A stretch of DNA of 64,000 nt, from positions 2,418,001 through 2,482,000 of the forward strand of contig JALJCQ010000003.1 of the NCBI GenBank assembly GCA_023091665.1, read 5' to 3'. Made by a program: the position numbers and the translations under genes. The notes beneath the pieces were generated by a model. It was not told where the DNA came from. It saw only the letters and a list, made by a program, of their open reading frames with translations, and did not search any database. The DNA is from Pythium myriotylum. Its lineage: Eukaryota; Oomycota; Peronosporomycetes; Pythiales; Pythiaceae. Shown one piece after another: positions 19,343-29,357 of this stretch (its first letter is position 1; each line of letters starts with the position of its first letter).

Positions 19343-19616
19343 TGTAGTGGGTTCCGGACTTGAACACACGCGATAGGGGAGCTGGCACTCCCAGAGATCC
19401 TTGTTTCTATTTTCTGTGGCTTATTGTAAACTGTCGGTCCCTAGAGTATGAGTCTCCTCGTTCTCCCTTGGTCTACTCTCGTCCGTGAGCTCTGGCGCTC
19501 CAACGTGGAGTACCGTAGTGCGGAGGACGGTAGACGCAGTTGCCAGCTCGGCCTCGGCCCAAGCAGCCGAGGCTCAGGTGCACGGGTCAGGTCTTGAAGA
19601 CCTTCACCCCACTACA
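19343..19616 (-). repeat. 5' LTR of the Ty3/gypsy element
   Basis: 274 bp, identical in my reading to 14147-14420, and followed by the ACTAG target duplication (19617-19621). Confidence 0.95.
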
Positions 19617-21539
19617 ACTAGGGAATTTAGTGGTGCGAAGCTGTGTAGTGAGCGCAACCCCGAACAGACTGCTGAAACGTTTGAAACCCTGATGAAGATG
19701 ATGAAATCCTTTGACGGACCACTTCAAGGTGACAAGCTTGAGGAGTTTAAACGTCTCATCAAGGAGGATCCAGACGTGCTCGACCTCGCAACTCCTGGCT
19801 CTGACATAGAGCTGTGCACTTTGTTGCATCAGGCTGCGGCAGGTCGAGCGAGAGATAAGCGACTTGTTGAGTGGCTGATCCACATGGGAGCCCTCGACCG
19901 TCAGCCAAGGCACTTTCAAAACCCACCGAAACATGGTGAATCTCGGACCGACGAGGATCATGACAAACAACTCTGCAACTATCTCGCTGTGCACAGCGCC
20001 GCAAAAGCTGGCTCGAGCGACATTGTGAAGCTGCTGCTTGAGGCCGGCCGATTTCGTGACTTAAACAAAGTAACTTACCACACGAAACAATCGCTAGCGC
20101 ACATTGCGGCGAAGAACGACGATCGGTGGTTGCTGGCGACGTTGCTTCAAATGGGTGCATTGTTCACGAGCAAGGATTCCACAGGGAAGTACGTCCATGA
20201 CTACTTCAGTGATACAGCAGTCAAACGCGAATTCCTCGACCTGGTGGTCAAGCAACGCAAACGAGAAAAAGAGAAGAGCCTCGGAACCACGTCTGTCCAC
20301 AGGCCTGTCAAGACAGAGATTGACGCTACAGATTTGGCAGGTTTGAAGGAGTTTGAAGACATGCTAAAGAGACAGCGAGAAGCTGGACAATTCAACGATC
20401 CTGCCCCATCTCCGGGAGGTAGATTGAACCCATCTCGAAGCACCATGGCTAGCGCGAAAACGAGCAAGAAGAAAAAGAAGAACAAGAAAAAGAAGGAGAT
20501 TGGTTCGGGGGAAGAAGAAGGAACTGTAGCAGTGGATGAACTCATGGATGAACTCAACCTCGAAAATGAAGGCTCAGCGGTGATGACTCCACCAGATCAG
20601 GTTCGCGATGAGCGGATCGATAAGCTCTCCAGGTTACTAGCCCTCGTGAAGCAAGGCAGTGACGCGTCAGACGCTGAGAAAGAAACTGCGGCTGCTGCAG
20701 CAGTTGATATCATTGACGCACTCAAAACCAGCCTCCAATATTTTGGCGACTCCGAGGATTACAAGTCATTCTCGAAAACAGTCGTTCTTCGAGATGCTAC
20801 CGATGGATCCCGAGCTCTGTTTATGCTGACGAAGTTCCACCGCCAACAACCCCCCACTCCGCCTACGCCACTTGCCATACGCTGGGATATCATGGGACGA
20901 AATGACCATCTACCGACAGCATTGGACGAGCTCAAGCAACGAGCTGGCCCCGACCTTTACTTCTCGGACTGGTCTAATTTGGCTGCTTACACAGCTAAGG
21001 TCTTCATCGGAATCGGTCGAGTTCCGCAAGCTAAGGAAGTACTCGAACTTTGGGAACGTCGCCTGCTGAAGATCAAACAGCGCAACCCTCGGTTTCGCGA
21101 TATGGTGCGCCAGTACCAAATGGTGCGAGGGGAAGCGAGGCTGACACCCTCAACCGGTTTCACACCGGAAGCCGAGCGCGAGTTCGAGTGGTACGTTCTC
21201 GACCATGGAATCACGTCAAAATGGATCCATCGAATGATCGACATGATGCGTGGTTGTGGCTACTATCGCCGACTTCGAGTCGCAGGCGTCGTTGATAATC
21301 TCACTCACGATGCATTCGTCCACGACGTGATTGAGGCCAAAGTTACAGCGGTATACCTCGACGGGAGCATCTTTCTCGGAGCGGAGACGCGAGAAGACCT
21401 GGAGCAGTCTGCGAAAGCTGTCAAGGCAGCTGCGATTCGCGCAGGAATCCGTTTACGCCCTGACAGCACAGCGAGAGACTCGACCACGTTTTCAATTGCC
21501 GGGTATACTTTTTCTGGAGATAAGATAGCCCGCGAGTAG
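19617..21539 (+). pseudogene. DUF6604/ankyrin gene A, 3' part
   Basis: This continues gene A after the retrotransposon: removing one ACTAG joins the DWIT block to REFSG in frame, matching DWISTEF in the paralog at 46307. It holds three ankyrin-like units (LHQAAAGRARDKRLVEWLIHMGAL; LAVHSAAKAGSSDIVKLLLEAG; LAHIAAKNDDRWLLATLLQMGA, about 19810-20160). A lysine-rich stretch (KTSKKKKKNKKKKE, about 20460) could act as a nuclear signal. A C-terminal helical domain (EREFEWYVLDHGI onward) is kept here but missing from the open copies at 39648 and 62094. The stop is at 21537-21539. Confidence 0.85.
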
Positions 21540-21839
21540 GCGTACAATTCAGGTACGAGGCTACTGTACTATGGAGACGAAACCCATTGAGGCAGGAGGC
21601 GCGCTCTTCGCAATCCTTTCATTCGCAGGCTTCTTCTTCCTAACACCAGCGCCAACCTCTGTTCCGCCAGACTCACGGTGCATTGGCGCCCCGTAGGTCT
21701 ACATGTACTGCTCGTAGCTAGAAGGAACCACTATGTTGATCTCAATAGACTTCGCTTCGAAACGAACGTTAATGGGCGCGGACGCCGCATGAAGCGTCTT
21801 TAGCCAGAACTCGACCGGTCGAGGAAATACGGATGGGTG
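21540..21839. other. Intergenic, nothing supported
   Basis: No gene seen. CTCAATAGACTTC near 21752 resembles a LINE terminal motif but lacks the flanking blocks. Confidence 0.4.
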
Positions 21840-22110
21840 CTATCGTCTCCGACCGAGAAGAAAATGCGCAACACGAGTGTGCAGCGTAGTGACCGACTCG
21901 CAAGGCCTCAAGTGCGCGTGGGTTCTGGTCCAAGAGCGACGGCGCGAGGGCCGTGACGTTCTTGTCGAATACGAGCTACGGCTTCTTGCGTTTGGACCTG
22001 CGCCGACGCCACCTTGGCGCGCACGTAGCAGCCACAGGAGAAAGTACTGCGTCGCAGCACTTGTACTTGTCGTGGGGGCCGCTACGTGGGGGTCCATGGC
22101 CAGGATCGGC
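21840..22110 (-). pseudogene. DUF6604 N-terminal relic, minus strand
   Basis: Minus-strand translation shows QYFLLWLLRARQGGVGAG, then a frame-shifted ALEACESVTTLHTRVAHFLLG block. Both match the N-terminus of the other DUF6604 genes. Several indels destroy the frame. It lies head-to-head with the relic at 22471. Confidence 0.7.
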
Positions 22111-22470
22111 TCCATGGCTCGTGAGGAGCTCCAAATGACTCTTGTTGAAGTTCGAGAAGACGGGACGGATCGCATGAGACGGGCGTTGGCAGTATCACAT
22201 TACGAGCAAACTCGATGCGAGCGATTCCGACTCGACGAGCTCAGCACACGAGCTGCCATGAAGAATTCATCACGGTGGCGTCGGCGGCCGAGATGGAAGA
22301 CGCTGTCGCTCATGTGTCGGACACGAGCAGCCCCACATCATTCCCAAGTCTTAATATCGTATCTGAGTATATTATGGCATCGTTTACGATCTCAAATGTG
22401 GCATGCACACTAAATTACCATGATCTAGACTCGCTTAATCCAGTAAGTCGAAGCGAGTTCTTGACGGGCC

Positions 22471-23510
22471 ATGGTGCCGTCGGCGTCGTTCTCGAGCGGC
22501 TCGTACGCCAAGTACAAGCGCGTGACGGGCTTCTTCCTCTCGTGGCCGCTGCGCGCTCGCCACAGCGGCGTCGCGGCCGACGCCACGAAGTCCGCGAAGA
22601 AACAGGAGCCGCTTGCCGCCAGCACTTCTCCAGCAGTGGGCAAGTGTACTTGAGTTCTACTAGTCAGTCATCATACTGCGTGCGCGTGTGGCGCTCTTGT
22701 TTCCGTCGGCAGGAGGCAACGACCCGTATGCGCACTTTCTCAATCGCCTCAAGCTCGACGCTGCGCGCGATGGATCGCCCCTTGCTGACGAGCATGCCGC
22801 TGGGGAAGAAGAAGAAGAAGCTCGATTTCTGCAATGACTACTCCGTGTTGGCACCTCCACTCGAACCGTTCTCAGCGGCTGACCGCAAACGGCTCCAGGA
22901 CGAGGCCTTTGCGCAGGACTGAACTTGCGTGTCTTTTCATGGAGCTGGATGAGTTTAGTGAGGCTGTATATGCGGCGTTCCACGACGTTAAGCGCGAGAA
23001 GAAGACGCTGTTCGAAGCCACTGGGAGTCCCAGGCCTTTGAGACGCGTGTCATGAGTGTTGAAATCGAAGTCGCCACCATGGTCCCAGGCTGGGACCATG
23101 GTGGCGACTTCGATTTCAACGAGATTCGGTACCAGTACGTCCCAGGAACAATCTTAGTAGATCTCATGTGGGTCTCTGCGACGCTTCAAAACTTAACTTT
23201 GCAGTTGAGATCCAGAAGACCCCAGGGATGCGACTCGGCACGAATTCTCAAGCCCACGGCGAGAGGTACAACTTAGAGTATACGCAATGGCTCACGAAGC
23301 CAGACTAGAGTGCAAACGCCACCTTCTTCGCGCAGCAGACCTTAACATTGTCGTGGACTCACGTGAGCACGGCGTCGGTATCGGTCTGGACGACTTATTC
23401 CTTGGTTGGTTCCTCGCCCCATTTCAGCAGCTCCGCACTAACGGGACAGTATCTATTCTAGTGGTTTTCGCGTGCATTTGCTGGGTGTGTCCAAGGAAAT
23501 AAGGTGGTCG
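22471..23510 (+). pseudogene. DUF6604 relic B, several breaks
   Basis: Recognisable blocks in order: SYAKYKRVTGFFLSWPLRARHSGVA with its frame lost after about 60 residues; FCNDYSVL and ADRKRLQDEAFAQD ending in a stop at 22920; LACLFMELDEFSEAVYAAFHDVK in another frame; RYQYVPGTILVDLMWV after the palindrome at 23058-23120; and VFACICWV near 23467. The order matches gene C but much sequence between blocks is gone. The palindrome replaces the normal sequence before RYQYVPG. No functional product. Confidence 0.75.
23058..23120. repeat. 30-bp perfect palindrome inside DUF6604 relic B
   Basis: Arm 23058-23087, spacer GGC, arm 23091-23120, exactly complementary. The right arm runs into relic coding sequence and the left arm is its mirror image, so one arm was probably templated from the other. 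Confidence 0.95.
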
Positions 23511-24128
23511 AGTGGTAAGTCTCTCAATTACACAGCGCTGGAAGCGGCAGCTCTGAGTGAGAGAGAGAGGTGAAGTGGTTCTATGCACACACCATGTGTT
23601 GCTGTGGATTTGAGTTCTCGATGAGTCCGGACATGTGCAGCGACTATGCTTATCTTCCTGCATCGGGTCGAGTTCATCACTGATGAACTCGACCTGATGC
23701 AGGAAGGTTACTGATGAATCATCAGAAACACACAGGGTTCATCAAGTGGGTGCCCGCAACCCTAGACCTTTTCACCAACCTCGCGATAGACTCGAGGCAC
23801 AGAATTGCTTCGCACCACATACTGGGGGTATGCTACAGAACGACATCGCTCCCTCGCTTAGCCTTTACGGGGGCACAGTTGAGCATTAGTATGTCAAGCG
23901 CGCAGCAGAAAAGCTGTCAGAATTCACTAAGATGCACTGAAAAGACTTCTACACGTTGAAAGTTTTCAGTGCTCAATGTCATTGGACAAGACCAAGACCA
24001 AGTTGACGAAAGAAGCTCGATGAACTGATGAAACCTTTTGAACGAGCAGACGTGTGGTTACATGCCTTGATCTACCGTTTTATCAACACCGATCACACAC
24101 CTTTACAATGTTCAGTAGCATCAGGTGA
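23511..24128. repeat. Intergenic with 26-bp near-perfect palindrome at 23654-23706
   Basis: Arms 23654-23679 and 23681-23706 differ at one position and are separated by one base. The rest shows no gene, RNA or repeat that I can support. Confidence 0.8.
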
Positions 24129-24638
24129 TCACTTGTGGTATCGTCTGCACTTGTTATAGGCATCGAGGAAGTCTTGGCATGTTGATTTCGACGCATCCAG
24201 ACATTTTCTGAAGGCGTCGTACTCCTTTGAGCAAAACTGGGAAGATGTGGTCGCATATCTATTAGGCGACGAGATTCCTCTCCAACCTGCATCTTCGATT
24301 CGACTTTTTAGACTTTCACTTTGCTGCGGAATCTCGCTACGAGATTTGCCACGAGTCTCCTGCTCCTTCGCTGTCGTCGTAGCTCCCTTTTGAGCTGTGG
24401 TGGAGCTTCGCGAGCTTGGCGACCCAGAGTATCCCCACGATGCACCGCGGCTGCTACCTCCTCCACAGCGTCCTCCTTTGCGTTTGCCTGCTTCGACGGG
24501 AAAATGGAAATTGTTGGTGGTTTGACTTCCAGAGACTGCTATTAAACTTGAATTCTGGGATCCACAACTTGGGTGTGTGGGTTCGCCGGGTGTGATGGTC
24601 ACGGTAATCAAGTTGAACGAGTGTTGGTCTGAAGTCAC
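24129..24638 (-). CDS. Twin CX9C (CHCHD2/Mix17-like) protein, unit 1, altered N-terminus
   Basis: The C-terminus has two CX9C motifs (C-SKEYDAFRK-C and C-QDFLDAYNK-C), the coiled-coil-helix-coiled-coil-helix pattern of small proteins oxidatively folded by Mia40 in the mitochondrial intermembrane space. The Gly/Ser-rich N-terminus resembles CHCHD2/Mix17. In the copies at 26578 and 35239 translation starts at MPRGGGGGRCGG, but here that ATG is lost (sequence reads AGKRKGGRCGG). The nearest in-frame start is 24638, inside what is 5' flank in the paralogs. The product may have an odd N-terminus or the gene may be decaying. Confidence 0.65.
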   Translation of the reverse strand: MTSDQHSFNLITVTITPGEPTHPSCGSQNSSLIAVSGSQTTNNFHFPVEAGKRKGGRCGGGSSRGASWGYSGSPSSRSSTTAQKGATTTAKEQETRGKSRSEIPQQSESLKSRIEDAGWRGISSPNRYATTSSQFCSKEYDAFRKCLDASKSTCQDFLDAYNKCRRYHK

Positions 24639-24640
24639 TT
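24573..24640 (-). promoter_or_regulatory. Upstream block shared by the three CX9C genes
   Basis: GTGGGTTC-CCGGGTGTGATGGTC and the following GAGTGTTGGTCTGA block recur upstream of the other two CX9C genes (26961-27029 and 35362-35430). It is conserved while surrounding sequence varies, suggesting a promoter or leader. Confidence 0.4.
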
Positions 24641-24757
24641 CAGTTTGGGATTCACGTTTTTCGTGTTGGGGTTGCCAGCATAAACTAGAGAATTTCCTCT
24701 ACCTAAGCGAACGCTGCCGTCGTAAGAGTGTGTGCACAGCATGCACGTGGCATATAA

Positions 24758-24803
24758 CCCCCCCTCCCCCCCCCCCTCTCCCCCCTCTCCCCCTCTCCCC
24801 CCC

Positions 24804-24834
<31 letters not shown>

Positions 24835-24836
24835 AC

Positions 24837-24896
<60 letters not shown>

Positions 24897-24897
24897 A
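24758..24897. repeat. About 125-bp poly-C/CT tract followed by a CA repeat
   Basis: Almost pure C with a few T and A, then about 15 bp of CA. Long glycine- or proline-only frames over it are artefacts of the tract. Its exact length is unlikely to be reliable. Confidence 0.9.
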
Positions 24898-24902
24898 GAT
24901 TT

Positions 24903-25529
24903 TTAACGGACTGAATTCGAGAAGTGTGTGGGTTTGCTATAGTTTCTTCGTGTAGTGGTCAGTGTAGAAACCCAGTAGCACAATCTTCGTTGCCTCCACG
25001 GCAATGTACCACCATTGAAAGTTGACCGATGGCGGTGGTGAGTTGAGACTTTGTTCTGGATCCCGGTGCGAAGTTCGCGCTGCTCTGCGGTCATCAGCTC
25101 ATCCGGGAGCATGCTGAGATAATCGAAGATCGCGTGGTCAGCTCTCCGCTGCATACGCGGCGCGATGACCAATATATCTACCAGCAACAGAACTGTGGTG
25201 ACGATAAGAATCGTCAGTTCTACCCACCCGTCCTCATGGAGCTTGGTGACAAAATGAATGACGATCAAATCCACGGCAAACGCGAGTTCGGCGATTTGTA
25301 GAGTCGAGAACAGTGTGCGCCCAATGTCAAGTGCAAAATGACGAGGCAGGAATGGTGCCTGGGTCTTGATCCACATCAACGAATTCGAGAGCAATAAGGT
25401 GAACCATACTGTGGCATAGAGCAACGCGGTGACCTCTGGGGAAGGCGAGCCGTCGCGAGCCTTGATTGCCGACACGACTCCTGAGGCGCACACTGCAGCG
25501 AAGACAGTGAGGTGTAATCCTAGAGCCAT
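24903..25529 (-). pseudogene. Multi-pass membrane protein, unit 1 (frameshifted C-terminus)
   Basis: Starting at 25529 (MALGLHLTVF) it closely follows the protein at 27985-28611: SAIKARDGSPSPE, PFLPRHFALDIGRT and RRADHAIFDYLSMLPDEL are shared. A one-base deletion after GIQNKV (about 25050) puts the last 50 residues out of frame. The other frame would give the paralog's FQW-to-DHY ending with a stop at 24937-24939. The last membrane helix is therefore lost. Family not recognised. Confidence 0.75.
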
Positions 25530-26577
25530 CGTACTTTGCTGGTGGCTTTTTGCGAAGTGAACTGGTTGGGCTCGAGCGCCTCCACCCGACGGAACAGAAA
25601 CAGGCAGTCTCACTGGACTCAAGTGATATCTGAGTTTGGTGTTGATGAGTTGGGTTCAGTATTTGGGGATCGCGATATTCATTTTCATAGGTAAGAAATT
25701 TATGCTTCACCATTGGTAGCGATTGTGGCAAGTTCTTAATTCTCTCGCTCTCAAACTGATAAGAACTCCACTAAACAATTGAGGTATCAGGGCGCCGTCT
25801 TTGTTGGAGAAAGGATCCAACGTTTTCCCACGCGCGGCCATTGGGTGTCTAGCACACCAACCTGAGAGAATCCACTTCATTTCAACTAGTTAGTCCCCTG
25901 GGAATAGGCGAGTGGCAAATTGCCTGATGATTGTTTGTGTCCCTACAAAAGAGCAATTGCTGAATGAGTGGATCCAGTGCGTCCACCAGATTGACGGACT
26001 CGTCAATCCAGCGAGATCCACTCGGGTGCTGGGGCGCCATTGACCGTCAATAGTATCGAGTGGATCTGACGTGAATGTATGATCCAGAACTCGTGGTTCG
26101 CACGCCGAGAACTAGTCATAGATGGAATCAGCGGTTGGCCCCAAATAACCACGCCACCCACCTCTGCGATCATCTCGACTTCTACGCGCCTGACAGCGAT
26201 AGAAAAATTGTGCGCCAAAGATACAGTTGGCCATACAGTTGGTCCTTGCTCCTCCTGAGATCGCTGAAGATGACTAAAACAAGTAGTCCACGGAGTCGTA
26301 ACTACTCCAATTCGCTCAGAATCCGGTTTGTCTCAAAAAGGTGGATTTTCATCGAACCTGGAAATGATGATAAGTGAAGTATATTGACCTGCAACGAGTC
26401 AGCTACAGTTCCATCATGGATGTACCTGCCTGGCCCTACGGGTCTTGCAGGCGGCGGCAAATTCGCCTGTCCCGCCAGGGAGCAGGAAATGAATCCAAGA
26501 ATCTTGGATAACGTCCAAAAAGATGAAACGAAGATAGCAGCTTGACTGCCGTCGGAAGTACAAACCTTTTTACAGGA
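25530..26577. other. Intergenic with nested hairpin at 25966-26023
   Basis: GAGTGGATC (25966-25974) pairs with GATCCACTC (26015-26023), enclosing a second hairpin GATTGACG/CGTCAATC (25989-26008). Otherwise I see no gene. Confidence 0.6.
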
Positions 26578-26835
26578 TCAAACGGGATTGCGGCGCTTGC
26601 ACTTGTTATAGGCTTCAAGGAAGTCTTGACACGTTGATGTTGAGTTTTCTAGGCAATTCAAAAAGGCGCCGTATTCCTTCGAGCATGGCTGACTTGGTGC
26701 AGTAGATGCTGGTGCCGAAGACGAGCTCCTGCTTCCACCAGCCGAGCCACCCATTCTCCTGGACGAAGAGTATCCCCAGGATCCGCCGCGGAAGCCGCCG
26801 CCTCCACACCGTCCTCCTCCGCCGCCTCGTGGCAT
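26578..26835 (-). CDS. Twin CX9C (CHCHD2/Mix17-like) protein, unit 2
   Basis: An 85-aa protein. Its N-terminus MPRGGGGGRCGGGGFRGG is Gly/Arg-rich. The C-terminal CHCH domain is PCSKEYGAFLNCLENSTSTCQ onward, with two CX9C pairs (C-SKEYGAFLN-C, C-QDFLEAYNK-C). Length and layout fit small Mix17/CHCHD2-type intermembrane-space proteins linked to respiratory chain maintenance. The start is supported by the same ATG context in unit 3. It is the only fully intact one of the three paralogs. Confidence 0.8.
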   Translation of the reverse strand: MPRGGGGGRCGGGGFRGGSWGYSSSRRMGGSAGGSRSSSSAPASTAPSQPCSKEYGAFLNCLENSTSTCQDFLEAYNKCKRRNPV

Positions 26836-26960
26836 GGTCTCTTGGTATTTGTTTGCTTGGGTGAAGAAGTGGAAATGGTTGATGGCTCAGCACCAGGGCT
26901 AGCCTCGACTCGACCTCGGGTCTATTACTGGATCTTTCTTTGCATGGGGGAGTTGGTTGG

Positions 26961-27029
26961 TGCGTGGGTTCATCGTGTGTGTTGGTCGTGGTAATCAGGT
27001 CAGCAGAATGATGGTCTGAGATCTCATCT
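26961..27029 (-). promoter_or_regulatory. Conserved block upstream of CX9C unit 2
   Basis: Matches 24573-24640 and 35362-35430: GCGTGGGTTCATCG, then GTAATCAGGTCAGCA, then GGTCTGAGATCTCATC. Its position 125-195 bp upstream of the start codon suits a proximal promoter or leader. Confidence 0.45.
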
Positions 27030-27464
27030 TGGGTTTTGGTGGCGACTTGTGAGTTGTTACTAGCTTTACGTTCTCTATCTTTAAGTGGAGATTGCCTGAT
27101 CAGCATGTGCAATCTGAGCAGAGTATTGTAGCTCAGCGAAGAATGGGCAAGAGCTGGTGAAGGGTCGCAATTCATACCGTACAGTAGAATTGGCAGGAAG
27201 TGCTTTTCACCGGTGAAAGATAACCCAGCCATCGCGTCCATGCAAGTAGTTGATCGCTCAGTCCATCGTCTCACCACTTTCGCCGCTAATTTGACAGAGA
27301 TGCGGAAGACGAGCTAGAATGATGGAGTAGGCCATGAGAACGTTCGTTCATTCAACAAATACCCTAACTCGAGGGCGTCATTTTGCATCCACATCTGGTC
27401 TTGAGGAATTGCATGGATGGTTTGCCTCCGTGTCCTCACAATATTCGCTTCAGTCTCGAAATCG

Positions 27465-27513
27465 AAAAAAAAAGAAAAAAAAAAAAAGGGGGGGGGGGGG
27501 GGGGGGGGGGGGG
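27465..27513. repeat. Poly-A/poly-G homopolymer junction
   Basis: A9, G, A13, then 26 consecutive G. With the poly-C at 24758 it gives each tandem unit a long homopolymer between the CX9C gene and the membrane protein gene. Confidence 0.9.
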
Positions 27514-27532
27514 AACCGACGCAACGTGAACA

Positions 27533-27760
27533 ATGTCGAACGACGACCCCGGTGTATCCCACATCGAGTTGTGTGACTGCACGGCTGAGCGACACCCCCA
27601 GACAGCACTCGAGAAGCTGCAGCAACAGCTCCGATATCGACTTCTTTTACTTCCTCAACTTCACCCTCGAGGTCGCGTGGCTCTACAACTTGCTCGGCCA
27701 AAACGCATCGGCCCCCTTCCAAAACTCTCGACACTTGCACCAGTACCAACTAAGTCTTGT
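27533..27760 (+). pseudogene. Possible small gene with frameshift, family unknown
   Basis: An ATG frame (MSNDDPGVSHIELCDCTAER, then LEKLQQQ) appears to continue in a second frame (SDIDFFYFLNFTLEVAWLYNL, then NSRHLHQYQL) with protein-like composition. A single-base shift near 27632 would connect them. I recognise no family. It lies in the gap between CX9C unit 2 and the membrane gene. Confidence 0.3.
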
Positions 27761-27984
27761 GTGGTGGATGTCTGGCTCGGGCAGGAGCAGAACTTCAAGA
27801 AAGCTTCCACGAGATCCGTCAGAGAAGGGATCACTGTTCATGTCTTATCACTCTGGATGCGTTCGCTTCTTTTCATGTTTGACACTAGTAGAGTACGGAG
27901 GGCTCTCTCGTGCCGATCGCCAAATTCCACTCTTTCTGAGAGATCTCTGTACGTGTGCTACACTTGAATTTGGGCGATACGAGG

Positions 27985-28611
27985 TTAAATATTGATAGCT
28001 TCCGGATTAGAACCAATTTTTCTGTAGTAGTGGTCACTGTAAACACCGAGCAGCACAATCTTGATGATAGCGACGATGATGTAGACCCATTGGAAATTGA
28101 CCGATGGCGGCGGTGAGTTGAGGACCTTATTCTGGATCCCCGTGCGAAGTTCGCGCTGCTCTGTGGTCAGCAACTCATCCGGTAGCATGCTGAGATAATC
28201 GAAGATCGCATGATCAGCTCTCCTCTCCAAGCGCGGAGTAACCACGAGCATTTCCACCAGCAGCAGAATAGCGAGCGCGATGAGAATCGCCAGTTCTCTT
28301 GACCCGTCTTCATGGAGCCTTGTGACGAGATGGATGACTAGGAGATCTACTGCAAACGCGAGTTCGGCGGTTTGAAGAGCCGAGAATATCGTGCGGCCGA
28401 TGTCAAGTGCAAAGTGACGAGGTAGGAATGGTGCTTCGGACTTGATCCATCCCTCCATCATCGCAACCGAGATTATAAAGCCGAGCCACAGCGATGCGTA
28501 GAGCAATGCAGTGGCTTCTGGAGATGGCGAGCCATCGCGGGCCTTGATTGCCGACGTGATTCCTGCGGGGCATATTGCGATGAAGATTATAAACCGGGAG
28601 CATCGAGTCAT
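27985..28611 (-). CDS. Multi-pass membrane protein, unit 2, family unknown
   Basis: A 208-aa protein with four or five hydrophobic helices: about residues 8-24, 38-60, 92-115, 122-145 and 175-195. Between them are conserved soluble stretches shared with the copy at 24903: SAIKARDGSPSPE, PFLPRHFALDIGRT and RRADHAIFDYLSMLPDELLT. The basic residues after helix 4 suggest a cytosolic loop. I do not recognise the family. The intact member of a tandem pair; both copies lie downstream of a CX9C gene on the opposite side of a homopolymer tract. Confidence 0.75.
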   Translation of the reverse strand: MTRCSRFIIFIAICPAGITSAIKARDGSPSPEATALLYASLWLGFIISVAMMEGWIKSEAPFLPRHFALDIGRTIFSALQTAELAFAVDLLVIHLVTRLHEDGSRELAILIALAILLLVEMLVVTPRLERRADHAIFDYLSMLPDELLTTEQRELRTGIQNKVLNSPPPSVNFQWVYIIVAIIKIVLLGVYSDHYYRKIGSNPEAINI

Positions 28612-29357
28612 CTTGCTTCGATGGTGGCTCTTTGTGAAGTGAATTGGAGGTTGGCGGGTACCTCCACCGGACCGAACCGAAAACGGACAGGTCCATTGAG
28701 CTCATTGTGATTTCTGAGTTTGCGTTAACAGTGAGCTGCGTTTGGGTTCACCCAGACGCTCAGTTATTCATTTCTGAGGGTGAATCTTGTCTTCACGCAT
28801 CAATGTTGTAGGTCTGTGGAAGCTGATAAGAACTTCCGTTCGACCTGGAAAGAGGTATCAGACCTCGATCTTTTTTGGAGACAGGGAGAGCTTGCCACCC
28901 AAACGCACCGTCGGCGACTTGCCTTGCCTTGTTTTCTCCTTTCTTCACCGAAGCTGACACTTCTGTGGGCGCAAATCTTTGTCCACCAAACTCAAGTATG
29001 CCTGAGAGTTCGATCTTACTGGAGTTCGGTTGGGAGTTGGTGGCTCTGTAGTATGCCTCCGTCGAATAGTCGGGTAGGAACACCGTCGTGGGAGCTGAAA
29101 CTCCCAAAGCACACTAACGTTTACTTGCATGGTTTAGAGCTAATTCAACTCTCTGTCTTTTCTTCCCTTCTCCATCCTCCCATCGTGCAGCGCGCGGTAG
29201 TCCAATTGGATATGGTGGGATAAGACCTTGCGGCCTCGAGTTCTATTCTCGGCTGCGTCCTAGCAGCCGCCACTCCAACCTCGGATAGTGTCAGGTGGTT
29301 CTCGTCCTCTGAGGGCGAGAGTAAAGCTGAGAAATGGGTCAGTATGACCCAATAGTA
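28612..29357. other. Intergenic, nothing supported
   Basis: Short open frames on both strands have no recognisable motifs or paralogs in the window. It ends at the TA target of the mariner element. Confidence 0.5.

Larger units (their letters stand above)
14147..19616 (-). mobile_element. Ty3/gypsy-type LTR retrotransposon with chromodomain
   Basis: A 5,470-bp element on the minus strand. The two 274-bp LTRs (14147-14420 and 19343-19616) appear identical, begin TGTAGTGGG and end CCCACTACA. The target duplication ACTAG is at 14142-14146 and 19617-19621. Sense order is gag, zinc knuckle, protease, reverse transcriptase, RNase H, integrase, chromodomain, which is the Ty3/gypsy (chromovirus) order. 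A purine-rich tract (GGGAGGGCGG) precedes the 3' LTR. No standard TGG primer-binding site is obvious after the 5' LTR. Coding frames contain at least two in-frame stops and two frameshifts. It interrupts DUF6604 gene A in antisense. Confidence 0.95.

Noticed and set aside
19485..19620. An open frame starting in the LTR and reading into the 3' part of DUF6604 gene A
   Set aside because: The same N-terminal peptide occurs at the other LTR (14289), so it is LTR sequence, not a gene start.
24635..24914. Several open frames giving glycine-rich or proline-rich peptides
   Set aside because: They are pure translations of the poly-C/CT tract and have no other sequence.
29230..29275. Possible tRNA-like dyad before the mariner element
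   Set aside because: A short stem can be drawn, but there is no consistent A box, B box or acceptor stem.
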